NCBI GenBank assembly: GCA_015956445.1
Contig: WIUZ02000028.1
Coordinates: 106,750 to 170,749 of the forward strand
Length of the DNA stretch: 64,000 nt
Reading direction: 5' to 3'
From: Thelephora terrestris
Taxonomy: Eukaryota; Basidiomycota; Agaricomycetes; Thelephorales; Thelephoraceae
Position 1 is the stretch's first letter, and each line of letters opens with the position of its first letter. Positions 20,301-32,144 of this stretch are shown here, piece after piece. A model generated the notes under the pieces. It saw only the letters and a list, made by a program, of their open reading frames with translations. It did not search any database and had not been told where the DNA came from. The position numbers and the translations under genes are program-made.

Positions 20301-21249
20301 TTCCGGCAATTAGGGAAATATAACAGCCCACATAACTGCCAATTGCTTGAAGGAGTGGGTGCACGGCATCGAAAAGGGTATCGTGGGCCCTAACAAGAAA
20401 AAATGAGCTAGCGGAGTCAAAAACCAAAATAAAACATACTGGGAAACATCCTCCGCTGTGGCGACATCCTCCAGAGCCAAACTCCACACCTTTAGAGCCG
20501 CTTCATGCTGAGCGGCCGCCCTCTGCTCAAGTTGCTCTACAAATCTGGGGTCCTTGGACTGGAGTAGGGACTGGGTGACCTCATAGCGCAGGTTCATCAT
20601 TTCACAACTGGAGAGCTGCAGGCAATTGGCACAGCGAATGGCGACAGCTTCGTCAACTTTGTCGGCGTGGTCCAACATAAACTGGTGGGAAATGTTGGGG
20701 CAACGCAGTCGGGGATTACGGATCTGGTGGAGTTGTTGGAGAAGTTGTTGCCAAGTAGAAACAATGTGAGTTGTGTTCTTTGCCGAGGCGTGATTGATGA
20801 ACCAATTCTTTAAATGCTGAAATGCAAAGTCAATGTTGATCGCCCAAGTCATGAGCGCCTTACCATCTGAAGGTTCTTCTCGACCTCTTCCTTTTTGGCT
20901 TCCTCTCCAGGTTCGACTCCCGCAAGTGTGGCCATCTGGGCAGGGTTATTTGTTGGTGGCTCTTCGTTGTCATTGAGCTTCCACAGGAAACGCTCCCACC
21001 AGCCGCGATAGAGCTTATGCCAGAAGTTGTGGCAACTTCCCTTCTTGGATGCAACATACTCCTGAAGGTGACTTTTGAGGTAATCCTTCCTGGAGCCCTG
21101 GAAGTACCCCTTAGGACCACAACGCTGGGGGGCCTTCTCTAGAAACAAACCAGTGAGTACACGAACATCGTGACATGCAGGGGTAAAGATGGTCGTTTCT
21201 GACCTGCGGTGGCTTCAGCCTTGCTGCTAGTGGAGCTGTTGAATGGCAT
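17353..21249 (-). CDS. Gene T: basidiomycete repeated hypothetical protein, interrupted by palindrome 2
   Basis: Starts MPFNSSTSSKAEATA at 21249, with a 65-nt intron, then an exon rich in Trp/Lys (FWHKLYRGWWERFLWKL). Further exons hold a helical block (LRCPNISHQFMLDHADKVDE), a conserved segment FDAVHPLLQAIGSYVGCY, and GDRTSTRDWTQWDTDVF. The last big exon is Ser/Pro/Asp-rich with a basic KRQRTSR patch. Palindrome 2 splits this exon; deleting it with one GGG copy joins ...NAPLRAP to VPLPVPASAAQ in frame, down to the stop at 17353. Introns are 45-90 nt and all phases I checked agree (CA|GTATGT, GC|GTGAGC). Same architecture as the N-terminal half of gene H, a family repeated in mushroom genomes; function unknown. 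The Trp-rich C-terminal domain of H is absent. Confidence 0.65.
17771..19611. mobile_element. Palindrome 2: foldback element with AACCT repeats and an expanded 35-bp tandem array
   Basis: Ends TTCAGCTATTTTTTCTCC and GGAGAAAAAATCGCTGAA are inverted repeats; flanks share GGG (17768-17770 and 19612-19614). Inner arms mirror each other through about 18500 and contain AACCT/GGTTAG repeats (about 18040-18180 and 18770-18910). Arms are unequal because the right one carries the 35-bp tandem array. It lies in the last coding exon of gene T and removing it restores the frame. A C homopolymer of about 20 lies at 18360-18379. No coding frame is convincing. Confidence 0.88.
19085..19590. repeat. 35-bp tandem repeat array
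   Basis: Unit TACAACCCATGACCCATGGG plus a variable 15-nt part (GAATTAATAGCATTG or AACCTATACCCTTG). The core GACCCATGG recurs every 35 bp (19126, 19161, 19196, 19231 and on) for about 14 units. The mirrored left arm at 17800-17870 has only about two. This shows copy-number change after the palindrome formed. Confidence 0.85.
19612..20040 (-). other. Low-complexity acidic/basic segment of gene T
   Basis: Part of the long last exon of gene T: encodes CHFEDSASEEDDPRNFSSDG, then a KRQRTSR basic patch. Probably disordered and nuclear. The exon begins after a TTTTCCAG acceptor at about 20043. Confidence 0.45.
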
Positions 21250-21914
21250 CTTGGATTAGGGACGAGGCGAAGTACGCGGTGTATGACCGCCGCCCAAAAT
21301 ATATATATATATATTTGAGGTACCTTCTCCAACTTTATTGTCTCAACGGTGGTGCCAAAACTGCTGTGTTCTAGGCTAGGTTCCAGAGGTTCCAGAGTTC
21401 CTCCTGGATACCAACTTCGGTGGTCTGATGGTACCGTTCCTTTTGGGGCTCCTCCGGCCGGCGTTGCACATGAAACCGAGCCACTTTCTTGGTTTCTCCG
21501 GCGGCGATCGAGAGATGTATGTTCCATCTGGGATCCCTTGTCCCCCTCCTATACAATAGCAAACTAACAACAGTGTTGCTATCGGAAACAACCCCCGCCA
21601 TAACTTGGGATCCCTTCCGCCTCGTCTCCGTCAACGCTATTCATCACCCACTGGGAGACTCTGTCATCAGGCACCAACCCCTGCTACAATTGGTTTAGCC
21701 TTTTGCACCGCATGCCTGGAGCCGCTGCCATTTGTTGTCGGCTGTTCGTTCATGACGAACATCTGATCCTTCTAGATTGCATGCTGCAGATTTTCTCCTT
21801 TTTAGTTTTTCCCGATTGATAAGAGTTTCACCCTGTGTCCTGACGGCTCGCCTGTACCCCGTTTTTGAAAGGGTATAAAGCGTGTGTGCACTGTGGGAAC
21901 TTCCCAGTGGCACG
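21250..21914. other. Divergent intergenic region between genes T and Q
   Basis: Genes T (minus) and Q (plus) start at its two edges, so both promoters should lie here. It holds an AT dinucleotide repeat at 21300-21315. A GTATAAA motif at about 21871 lies 44 bp before the Q start codon and could be a TATA box. No other feature was seen. Confidence 0.4.
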
Positions 21915-24900
21915 ATGGCCTTGAGAAAGCGACACCTTATCACGCCGCCTCCCCAGACCCATCTCCTCTCCTCCCCAGCTCTTTCAGCCGTTCGCTCGTC
22001 CCCCCTCTCCAGTGGGACAATACTCACACCCTCAGTCAGTGTTTCTCCCTTCACCTCTTTGCCAGTGCTTTCACCGGTGGGGAGAGAATCTTCGGTGTCA
22101 CCAGATTACTTTGAAGACTTCGCCTACAGCTCAGACATGGACAACAACCTCAGAAGGATTGATCGGGAGTTCTCTGGTGTCTTCCCTGACGGAGATGGGA
22201 ACAGTGTCGGTGGCCAGGTCCTTACCATGTCTGCACATGAGTCCAAGACTTGGGTTGTGTTTCGTGGCAAGACTCCCAGCATCTATGACAATGGGTAGGA
22301 TCTCCATCAAGTACAAAAAATTTGTGCGTTGATGAATTTTACCCCAGCCTTAGCGCGGCGATGCAGATCCAAGGGTACAGAAATGCATTTCAGAGAGCTT
22401 TCTCTGATCTCGACGCTGCAACTCAGGCCTGGAACACCTATGTTCGGGACAAAATCCACCCCGACTACGGCAAAGCGCCCTGGGTTGTGTTTCTCGGACG
22501 CAGACCAGGTGTTTTTACTAGAGTGTGAGTGCCGTCTCATCATATTTGATACCTTTCCTCAATTTCTGAGCTATCTATTCAAGTTCCGAACTTGAGGCTT
22601 GTGTTAGGGGATACGAAAATGCTATTTTCCGTTCTTGCTCCTCGGTTGCAGAAGGAAAAATCAAATTCCAGCTCTTTGCAGAACAAGTCAATCAAATTCC
22701 TAGTGTTCCTGATCCCTTTGCCGGTGTTGAAGCGCTGATGCCACAGCGGGCGGAGGAAATACGCGAAACGGCCCTCAGTCAGAAGTCCTCCGCCACTGTC
22801 CAATCCATCGCCCCAGTACCGACCGCTCCAGTCCATCCCCTGTCTTCCCCACTGTCAGCGTGCTGAATTTTAACTTCTTTTTGAACCATTTTCACACCCA
22901 ACTTTCGCTCACTTTCCTTACCTATACCCCTTTCTTATCTTATCAGTTTCCCTTGTCACGACTCACACGTCATCCAAAGCACAGACAAAGACATGGCAGA
23001 TAATATTATACACGGGCACGCCCACAACGAAGACATGAGACGACTAGCCGACGGAGTTGAATCCGCACGGACTCTATGGACGAGGACTAAGGCGTACAAA
23101 CCCTAGCCATCAAGACCTGGTCTGCCAGTACTCCTCAGCACTGGCAATCTCCTCCTCCGTCCCCTCCGAGACACTCTCGACGGCTTCCTCGTCGACCATC
23201 TCGACGACCTGAGCTTCCTCCAGACAATGAGCTGCGACCAGCTGCACTTCGGCGCGAAGGTGGTTCCTCACTGAATCGACCGTAGTCTGATCCAGACTCC
23301 TCTGAGCTGACCAGCCCTCCATCCTCTTGGTCAGCTGGCTCACCAAGCGCACGGCCTCCGCTGCACGCTGGACCGACAAGAGCGTAAGGTTCGTCAAGCC
23401 GTTCACGTCCACGGACTCCACGGGTATCAGCTCGCCGCGATCCAGGCGACACTGCAACATCGTCACATCGGAATAAGGCGGTGGACTCAATGTCTCCTCC
23501 CTGCCGGATGACGTTGGGATTGCTGGGACGCATCCGATGGGCTGGACGACGGACACCGGAGAGATAAGGAACCCAACGACGGGCGCGAATGGAACGCTGT
23601 CCATGTACCAGAGAGATCGCAGGAGGCGGAACCAGAATGGCCACCTCGTTCTCCCCAGCGTACTCCAACTCGGGCAAACTACTGACCGGGTTGACGGCTG
23701 TCTCCTCGGACGTCTCGCGAACGACCTCCTCCCCGCCATCAGTACGCGTCGGCGTATGATACGAACTGATCAAGGCTAAACGGAATGTCAGCGGACAGGC
23801 TAAAGATGTCAACCGGCATCCTGAACCTATGGGAGAAGCCATCCTGTCCGGTATCGACTCGTCATCCGACTCTTCGCGGACCGCGGCCACCAAACGAGTG
23901 CGACAGTGGCACAGCCGCTCGCTCATGGACTCGACCCGAGCACTCAACAAGGGTAAGGCATCGTCCAACGTATCAACCTACGAAGGGAATGAGTTTCTTC
24001 CGGCAACTATGGAGGAACCTCACACCGACCTTGGTGTCCAGCTCATTCAGACCCCTTCTATGACGATTGAGCCGTTGGTCGACCTCAATCAGGTCCCTCT
24101 GGATGGTGTCGTCCCGTTCCTTCAGCGACTCAACCAATCGATTGTGTTCCTCCCGCATCGCCAGCATCTCACTCTCAAACATCACACAAAGCGTGTCGTT
24201 CATCAAGAGGAGAGTCCTCTTCATCTCCAGAGTCTCTGAGTACATTCGGCGGGCATCGTCCTTTGCTTCCTTCACCTCTCGCTTCAGCCGCTCGTTCTAT
24301 AAGTCAATCAGTGTTATCCCACAACACTGGGGGCAAGGGGTCACTTACCCAGTGATTACATTGTGATTACATTGTGATTTTTTAGACAATGTATCCAGCC
24401 TGTGGCCAGGAGGTACATGCTGAGTTCTTTTACAAAGTACCCATCAATGTGATCACAATGTGGCCAGTGGGTCCATCTTGATCACTTTTACAAAGTACCC
24501 ATCAATTCGATCACAATGTGCCCTGTGGGTCCATGCAGGATACATTGTAAAAGTATTCATCAAAGTGGCCACTGGGCACTTTGTGAAAGAAACCAGGGTT
24601 TTCTTTCACAATATTATTTACAATTTATCCTACTGGGTGCCTGAGCCACTCATTGAGAGTTCTTTCGAAAAGTAACCAGCAATGTGACCACAATGTCCCC
24701 AGGAGGTTCTTCTTAATGTTTTCACAATGAACTCTCAATGTGGTTGGATTTCACAACAAACTCTCAAAGAAACCATTGAGTATCTGGTTGAATACTTTGT
24801 GGACACATTGCTGGATACTTTATGAAAGAACTTTCAATGAGTGGCTCAGGTGGATGCTGGACACATTGTAAGCAAAATTGTGAAAGAACCCAGGTGTTTC

Positions 24901-27900
24901 TTTCACAAAGTGCCCAGTGGCCACTTTGATGAATACTTTTACAATGTATCCTGCATGGACCCACAGGGCACATTGTGATCGAATTGATGGGTACTTTGTA
25001 AAAGTGATCAAGATGGACCCACTGGCCACATTGTGATCACATTGATGGGTACTTTGTAAAAGAACTCAGCATGTACCTCCTGGCCACAGGCTGGATACAT
25101 TGTCTAAAAAATCACAATGTAATCACAATGTAATCACTGGGTAAGTGACCCCTTGCCCCCAGTGCAAGCGGGATGCACAGATCGACTCACCGCTTTCTGT
25201 TCCGTCCGTAAAAGGAACCAGAGACGGTGACCAACGGCAGCTGTATAGTGTTGAGAACGAGTAGCCCCCGGCCACTTCCCTTCGCCATTCCCCAGGTCGT
25301 AGATGCCCATCCGCAGAAGACCCCACAACGCCTTGGACACGGGAGTCTCCCACGGCATGCGCAACTCTGTGTTGAACGTCACCCCACGCATTGATTCCTG
25401 CAGCTTGTGGTTGATCAAGTTGTGAAACCACAACTCGTCGTCCATGGTCAGGTACGAGGGAGGCGTAGCGATCGTTGCCTCCAGTTGTCGGGCGTCCACC
25501 TTGTCGGCAACGGCGAAGATCTACGAAAGCGATGTCAGTTGAACGCCAACAACTGGCGTGCGCGTGACAACGCGCCTCTCACTGGGGGCAAGGGGACAAA
25601 TACCTGGTGGGTACATGCTGAACACATTGTGATCACAGTCAACAAGTGATCACAATGTGCCCAGTGGGGGAAATTTGAATACATTCAAAATGTGCCTGGC
25701 CATGTGAGTCCAATGTGCCCAGTAGGCACATTTTGATTGCGATCACAATGTGCCCACTGGGGACATTTTGATTGCGATCACAATGTACACATCAATGTGA
25801 TCTCAATGTGCCTGCTGTGCACATTTTGATTGTGATCACAATGTTCCCATCAATGTGTTCTCAATGTACCCAGCTCATTACATAATAGTTTCTTTCACAA
25901 TGTTGTCCGCAATGTGTCCAGCATGTGGCTGAGCCACTCATTCAAAATTCTTTCAAAAATTACCCAGTGTTGTGTCCATAATGTCCCCAGGTGGTTCTTT
26001 TTGAAGTAATCACAATGTAATCTCAATATTGTTTGATTTCACCATGAGCTTTCAAAGAAATCACTATGTGTATGGCTGTACACATTCTAGACACATCACT
26101 GGATACTTTGTGAAAGAATTTTGAATGAGTGGCTCAGCCACATGCTGGACACATTGTGGACAACATTGTGAAAGAAACTATTATGTAATGAGCTGGGTAC
26201 ATTGAGAACACATTGATGGGAACATTGTGATCACAATCAAAATGTGCACAGCAGGCACATTGAGATCACATTGATGTGTACATTGTGATCGCAATCAAAA
26301 TGTCCCCAGTGGGCACATTGAGATCACATTGATGGGTACATTGTGATCACAATCAAAATGTGCCTACTGGGCACATTGGACTCACATGGCCAGGCACATT
26401 GTGATCACTTGTTGACTGTGATCACAATGTGTTCAGCATGTACCCACCAGGTATTTGTCCCCTTGCCCCCAGTGTCTCGATAACTAGGATACGCCACATT
26501 GGCGTTCGGCAGGAAGTAACTCTTGTTCTGAACGGATCGAGGGTCCGCAGACTCAATGGTGGCAGTGCTGTTCTCAGCACGGAAGACGTGGTCAGATGTC
26601 ATGAGCATGATGGGTAGTTGGTTGGTAAGAGTGTTGGTGTGGGAAGAAGGGAGTTTGATGGATCCAACGGCCGGTTCGCGCTACGCTTTATCCGACCATC
26701 GACAGCGCCTGCGCCCTATTCGCCATTGGATTGGTCCATCGTTCCACCGGTCCAGACTCCCCATACATTCGCCTCGACATTCACGCCCCACTTGGTCCTT
26801 TGTTGTCCCGATCAGACGAGCTGACGTGTCGTCCTCTTATTGGTCAGTCCTTACATGTGATATTATTCTTTGTCATTCCTTTCCCACACGACGTCATGAC
26901 CCCTATTTTATTCTATTGACCCCTTAGTCATTCATTGTCATCTGTTTCTCACACTCCGGGCCGCTTACTGTTCTGGCTTACTCTCAGCCCTTCTTTGCTC
27001 CGAGTTATTATTAGATAGGGTTATCTCTGTCCCGGCCACTCTCCTATATAGGTACCAGTAGAGTAGCTGAGGACTCCCCATCTTTGATATCTCGGGAAGT
27101 CCTCTTCTCCTTGCAGCATCGGTGTATTTGTGTCAGCGTGCTGAATTTTATTCCCTTTTTGAAGCTTTTTCCACACCCAACTTTTGCCCACTTTCCTTAC
27201 CTATACCCCTTTCTTATCTCATCCGTTTCCCTTATCACGCCTCACACGTCATCAAAGAACACAGACAAAGGCACAGATGATATTACACACGAACGTGCAC
27301 ACGACGAACAGCCAACGGAGTTGAATCCGCACGGACTCTATGGACGAGGACCAAGGTGTACAAACCCTAGCCATCAAGACCTGGTCTACCAGTACTCCTC
27401 AGCACTGGCAATCTCCTCCTCCGTCCCCTCCGAGGCACTCTTGACGACTTCCTCGTCGACCATCTCGACGACCCGAGCTTCCTCCAGACGATGAGCTACG
27501 GCCAGCTGAACCTCGGCGTGTAGGCGGTTCCTCGCTGAATCGACCGTAGTCTGATCCAGAGTCCTCTGGACTGACCAACCATCCACTCTCTCGGTCAGTT
27601 GAGCCACCAGGCAAACGGCCTCCGCTGCACGCTGGACCGACAAGAGCGTAAGGCTCGTCAATCCGTTCACGTCGACGGACTCCACCGGAATCAACTCGCC
27701 GCGGTCCACACGACACTGCAACATCGTTGCGTTGGAATAGGACGGTGGACTCGATGTCTCCACCCTGGCGGACGGCGTTGGGATTACTGGGACGCATGCG
27801 GTGCGCTGGACGAAGTGCCCCACGATAAGGAACCCATCGGCGAGCACGGATAGAACGTTGCCCACGCACCGGTGAGATCGACAGAGGCGGAACCGGAACA

Positions 27901-30137
27901 GCCACCTCGTTCTCCCCCGCGTACTCCAACTTGGGAGAACTGCTAACTGGGTTGACGGCCGTCTCCTCGGACGTCTCACGGACGACCTCCTCCCCGCCAT
28001 TGGTGTGCGCAGGAGTAGGATACGAACCATCGGAAGCTGAAAAGGATGTCAGTAGACAAGTCAAATATGTCAACCGGCATCCCAACCTTTTGGGGAAGCC
28101 ATCCGATCCGGAATCGACTCGTCTCCAGACTCGTCGCGAACTGCGGCCACCGAACGAGTACGACAGTGGCAGAGTCGTTCACTCATCGACTCAACCCGAG
28201 CGCCCAGCAACGGCAAGGCGTCATCCAACGTATCAACCTAGAAGTGGCATGAGCTCTCTTGGTTGAAAGACCAGGAGAAGTCGCACCGACCTTGGTGTCC
28301 AATTCATTCAGCGCCCTTCTGTGACGGTTGAGCCGTCGATCGACCTCGATTAGGTCCCGCTGGATGGTGTCGTCCCGTTCCTTCAAGGACTCGACCAATC
28401 GGTTGTGCTCTTCACGCATCGCCAGCATCTCGCTCTCGAACGTCACGCGAAGCGTATCATTCATCAGGAGCAACGTCTTCTTCATGTCCAACACTTCCGA
28501 GTACATCCTACGGGCGTCGTCCTTCGCTTCCTTCACTTCACGCTTCAGCCGCTCGTTCTACAAGTCCATCAGTGTTATCCCACAAGCGGGATGCACAGAC
28601 CGACTCACCGCTTTCTGTTCCGTCCTCAATAGGAACCAAAGGCGGTGACCCATGGCAGCTGTATAGTGTTGGGAGCGAGTCGCTCCAGGCCACCTTCCTT
28701 CCCTGTTCCCAAGGTCGTAGATCCCCATCCGCAGAAGACCGCACAGCGCTGACGCCACAGGAGTCTCATACGGCATGCGCAACTCGGTGTTGAACGTTAC
28801 CCCTCGCATCGACTCCTGCAGCTTGTGGTCGATCAAGTTGTGATACCACAACTCGTCATCCATGGTCAGGTAGCTGGGAGGCTTGGTGATCGTCGCCTCC
28901 AGTTGTCAGGCGTCCACCTTGTCGGCAGCCGCGAAGATCTACGAATGCGATGTCAGTTGTTGCCAGCAAACGGCGACACGTGACGTCGCACCTCACAATA
29001 ACTTGGATACGCCACATTGGCGTTCGGTAGAAAGTAACCCTTGTTCTGCATGGAACGCGGATCGGCGGACTCGATGGTAGCGGTGCTGTTCTCAGCACGG
29101 AAGACACGATCAGAGATCATGGGCATAGTGGATGAGTAGTTGGTTGGTGGAGGTGTTGATCTGGGAAGAAGGGAGTTTGATGGATCCAACGGCCGGTTCG
29201 CGCTACACTTTATTCGACCACCGACAGCGCTCGCGCCCTATTCGCCATTGGATCGGCCCATCGTTTCACCGGTCCAGACTCCTCATACATTCGCCCTCGA
29301 CATTCACGCTCCACTCGGTCTTTTGTTGTCCCGATCGAACGAGCTGACGTGTCGTTCTCTCATTGGTTCGTCTTCACATGTGATATTGTTCTTTGTCATT
29401 CCTTTCCCACACGACGTCATGACCCCTTTCTTATTCTCTCATGAACCCTGACCCATTAGTCATTCCTTTATCATTTTCTATTCTATAACCCGGGCCGCTT
29501 ACTGTTCCAGCTTACTCTCGGCCCTTCTTTGCTCCGAGTTATTATTAGATAGGGCTATCTATGTCCCGGCCACTCTTCTATATAAGTACCGGTAGAGTAG
29601 CTAAGGACTCCCCATCTTTGATATCTCGGGAAGTCCTCTTCTCCTTGCAGCATCGGTGTATTTGCTGTAGGCCACTGAAGAGCTTATCGAGTAACTCTCT
29701 GAACACGTTCGCTCCCCTCTCTCTCTCAGCCTTGCATCAAGAATCGGCGAACGCGCTTACGAAAAGGAGTTCCTCGCTGCTCTCTTGATCAAGCACCAGT
29801 TTGAGGCGCCATCCTCGGGCTCTTATATCTGCCCTCAGAAGATGATAGGGATTTATCTGATAGAGGCTCGGCACTCCTGCTGTGAATTTGGACAACCTAC
29901 CGGAGAACGCTCGTCCATCGCGTTTTGGACCACGTAGACTTTGGGTGGATATAGGGAAGTTGTTCCCCCTTTGCCCCATTGTTTCTTGTTGGTTGGAGTT
30001 GCGACTCGCCAACAGCACTGGTACCTGAAGGGCGAAGAGTGGCCCTGACACGTTGCCCCTTCGTTCCACCTCCACTTCGGACAGTACTGGTGACAGCAAT
30101 CGTAAATGCATTATTCCCATTCATTGCCAAACAATAA
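21915..30137 (+). CDS. Gene Q: protein with viroplasmin/RNase H1 N-terminal-like repeats, cut by A elements b and c
   Basis: Exons 21915-22294, 22348-22524 and 22584-22852, all in phase. Each half carries a WVVFRGKTPSIYDN or WVVFLGRRPGVFTRV segment followed by a downstream helical stretch (QGYRNAFQRAF; ACVRGYENAIF). This is the pattern of the caulimovirus viroplasmin / RNase H1 N-terminal nucleic-acid-binding domain (Pfam family name from general knowledge), here as a tandem pair. The N-terminal 100 residues are Ser/Pro-rich. At 22852 the coding exon stops at element b. After element c, the frame would continue from 30051 (RCPFVPPPLRTVLVTAIVNA) to TAA at 30135-30137. The combined insertion is about 7.2 kb in the coding exon, so the gene is almost certainly broken. 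The joined ending is an inference. Confidence 0.65.
23110..26608 (-). CDS. A gene, copy b: open coding exons, splice site disturbed by FB6
   Basis: Exons from the right: 26608 to about 26475 (exon 1), 25520-25191, 24296-24030, 23977-23827, 23775-23609 and 23541-23110. Phases agree and no stop interrupts them; exon 2 has CGA where copies a and c have TGA. The protein ends EEIASAEEYWQTRS. FB6 inserted at the last codon of exon 1, next to a GC-type donor, and FB5 lies inside intron 2. Read without FB6 this copy would encode about 490 residues. The start is ATG (MLMTSDHVFRAEN). Intron 5 uses GTACAT. Of all the copies this has the best-preserved coding sequence. Confidence 0.75.
24325..25164. mobile_element. 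FB5: foldback CACTGGGGGC element, 840 bp
   Basis: Termini CACTGGGGGCAAGGGGTC and reverse complement, exact CAA duplications (24322-24324 and 25165-25167). Comparison with copies a, c and d shows the empty site CCCACAAGCGGG. It lies in intron 2 of the A gene of copy b. Inner motif CACATTGTGATC recurs on both arms. Confidence 0.93.
25580..26474. mobile_element. FB6: foldback CACTGGGGGC element, 895 bp
   Basis: Exact TCT duplications (25577-25579 and 26475-26477). The empty site is seen in copies a and d (CCTCTCGGTAAC-like). Arms are rich in AATGTGATCACAATGT-type motifs and it is the closest relative of FB4. It lies at the exon 1 donor of A copy b. Confidence 0.93.
27386..29126 (-). pseudogene. 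A gene, copy c: full exon set with in-frame TGA in exon 2
   Basis: Exons from the right: 29126-28992, 28938-28609, 28557-28291, 28237-28087, 28036-27870 and 27805-27386, with all phases matching the other copies. Exon 2 has the same GAC-GCC-TGA codon series as copy a. The end is four residues shorter because TAG replaces CAG (EEYW, stop). Intron 4 here (GTTGGGATGCCGGTTGACAT) is closer to intron 1 of the E gene than that of copy a is. Diverged from copies a and b by many silent changes. Translation through the TGA would be required for a full product, so it is called a pseudogene with caution. Confidence 0.7.
29737..29971 (-). other. Conserved short open frame upstream of the A gene (copy c)
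   Basis: About 78 codons from ATG (METMGQRGN-like context; the ATG is MGQRGNNFP) to TAG/TGA near 29737, on the same strand as the A gene and upstream of it. The equivalent frame is open in A0 (about 5320-5560), copy a (about 14400-14640) and copy d (39864-40105) despite scattered substitutions. It ends in an acidic LDQESxEExLFVxAF motif. It could be a second small protein or an uninterrupted leader. The terminus-proximal CTGTTG/GTGAGT looks like a 5' splice site. Confidence 0.4.
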
Positions 30138-30598
30138 TCACACACGTGCTCGCACGCGGCCATAATTGCTTTGCGGTTTGTGCCTCTAAGGCTGAGTGGC
30201 CAAGTACTACCAGAGCGTTAACACGTCATCCGCTGATCTGGGAATTCTGCTTTCGAAATCTACTGCCTAAGTGGTTAGGGAGGTAAACACAACGGCCAAA
30301 CACCGTGGTCAGAAACCAAAACCACAACAGAAGGGTAACGATGGAAAACAATTTAAATGACACGGAGCAGAGCAAGCGGGTGTGATCAATTGGTCTGGGC
30401 AACATTCGTGGGTAGTACTGCATTGACCCATAGACGAAACACGATGGGTCGAACAAAAGAAATCAACGCATCAGAGGACCAGCTGAATCTTATGAGGCCG
30501 TGACAACGGGTCGACGCAAAGTTCGAGGCCTCGACTGGAGCGTTACAAGTTCTCGTGAGGCCAAACGGGCTAGAATACAAGCAAGATGTCTTCAGTTT

Positions 30599-31115
30599 TT
30601 ACGATGACATCGCACGCGACGTGTCTCCAGTACACACGAAAAGCCAAACTCCCTCTCGGCCCATGTCACCTAGTCCTACCATCAACCACTTCAGCACCCA
30701 CGACCTTCTTGCCAATTCCCGACCCAAGTTTCCGTTTCCGTAATTGCGGAGGCAACTGCGGAGCTTCGACATCGCCACTTCGTCTACGATAAAGGGGCAT
30801 TTGAGGGACTTTGAGAAGGCCAAGTCCGTGATAGTCCTGTGCGCGCCAAACGCATCCTAAATATTGATCGTCAGTGATGGAAAAAACACGAGTCCACTGC
30901 AGCATTCTCACCTTTTCGATATCATCCATTAAAGCTTTTGTGGTTAGTGAAGTCGGTGGGGGTGGAGTCGAGACGACGTTGTGCATTCCGTTCCTCCACT
31001 GCCACCCCCACGGCCCCATGTATGTGTCCAGACAAAATGGAGCGATCCACTCGGGACCTGGAATGAAAGAGAATTCCTGAGCGGGATTGTATCCAGTGTC
31101 GTAGATAGTGGTCAT
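30599..31115 (-). CDS. Gene K: two-exon hypothetical protein, 153 aa
   Basis: Exons 31115-30912 and 30856-30599, separated by a 55-nt intron (GTGAGA donor, CTGAC branch site, ATTTAG acceptor), in phase 0. Exon 1 is aromatic and Trp-rich (GPEWIAPFCLDTYMGPWGW); exon 2 is basic and ends TGDTSRAMSS. No signal peptide or clear membrane span, and no domain recognised. The clean splice signals make it a plausible host gene. Confidence 0.6.
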
Positions 31116-32144
31116 CTCAGAGTGTGAGCTTGTGGTTGGAATGATTCTTGCTGGCTGGGGTGGATCAACGATGGTGTCGCGTGCAAGACTTGGAGAGTGA
31201 AAGGGGATAGTGAGGGAGGGAAAAATAGTGAGAGCGAGGGCAAATAGCCGTGCGCTCGCACTTTTGAAAGCGGTGATATTCCCACCCTGAAACGAGCAGT
31301 GACCAAGCCATTAAGGGTGGAAAAAAGCCCCCATGGTCGTATCCCTCCAAGCCAAGGAAGCCATGTTTTCCCACGATCTTGAAACACAGAATGAGGCCCG
31401 TAGTAACCGCAAACTCGGAGGGCCGAGAGCCGGAACGGTACGGATTCCGAGGTGGGTCCAGACAAAACCGAACCTTAGGAAGGGAATCCGACAGAGGTGG
31501 AGCATGGTCTCAACGTGTGCGATTTGGTGCAGTGGCTTCGGTCCCTCCCTCTGTCTTCATGTACAAACCTCGCTGCTATCATCAGGTCGGATAGTCCTAT
31601 ATATGGAAGCATAAAGGCAACAAGTCAGGCGGCCAAGGCTTCAAGGGAAACGCGAGACCACTCTGCGTCATCCGCTAATCCCTGAAATTGCGCCCAAACC
31701 ACCAAGATAGATCTTCCTGGCTGCTGCATATATAACGGTACCGAGCGCAGGTTCCGTCTGGAGTAGAGAACCCTATCCGCCGGTGCAACCGCGGACGGGA
31801 CGGGACGCCTCGTCATTCCCACCAGGACCAGGTCAGATGAGGCCATTGGTCACCGGTGAGACCTTTGACACTGTTGCCTGGGAACAAGGGGTATGCAAGT
31901 GAGGGCAACGTGCAAACATTATCTGTATTAGGGATATTAACAATGCATGTGAGTATTGGATCTTCAACGCATCGCAGGTTGCGGCTCCACCCTGCCAAGT
32001 ATCTGGAGCGCGATGGTCGCGTACCAGCCGATCTAAGGAAGAGATGAGTAAGGGACGATGAGACACTTGATATAAGAACCGACGTGAGGAATGGCTTCGG
32101 CGAAGAATGGGCGAGACAGTCGAACCTTTGGAAGATGGGTTGGG
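31116..32144. other. Intergenic stretch between genes K and L
   Basis: About 1 kb with only scattered short frames. A long minus frame (31465-31112) probably reads through the K promoter. No repeat, RNA gene or second coding signal could be supported. Confidence 0.35.

Larger units (their letters stand above)
22853..27130 (-). mobile_element. A element copy b, right end missing, with FB5 and FB6 nested
   Basis: Begins TGTCAGCGTGCTGAA at 22853. It runs through the A gene and 500 bp of its upstream region, then stops abruptly at 27130 in the middle of the conserved sequence, where copy c begins. Without FB5 and FB6 it is about 2.54 kb, so about 390 bp is missing. The missing end is not found after copy c, so this is not a simple nested insertion; deletion or unequal recombination between copies must have followed. 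Confidence 0.85.
27131..30050 (-). mobile_element. A element copy c, full length without insertions, 2920 bp
   Basis: Left end TGTCAGCGTGCTGAA, right end GAGTGGCCCTGACA; the only uninterrupted complete copy and the reference for the family. The flanking 5-mers (ATTTG left, CGTTG right) do not match, consistent with recombination with copy b. It contains 255 bp beyond the gene, the A gene (minus) and about 920 bp upstream with a conserved short open frame. Confidence 0.9.
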
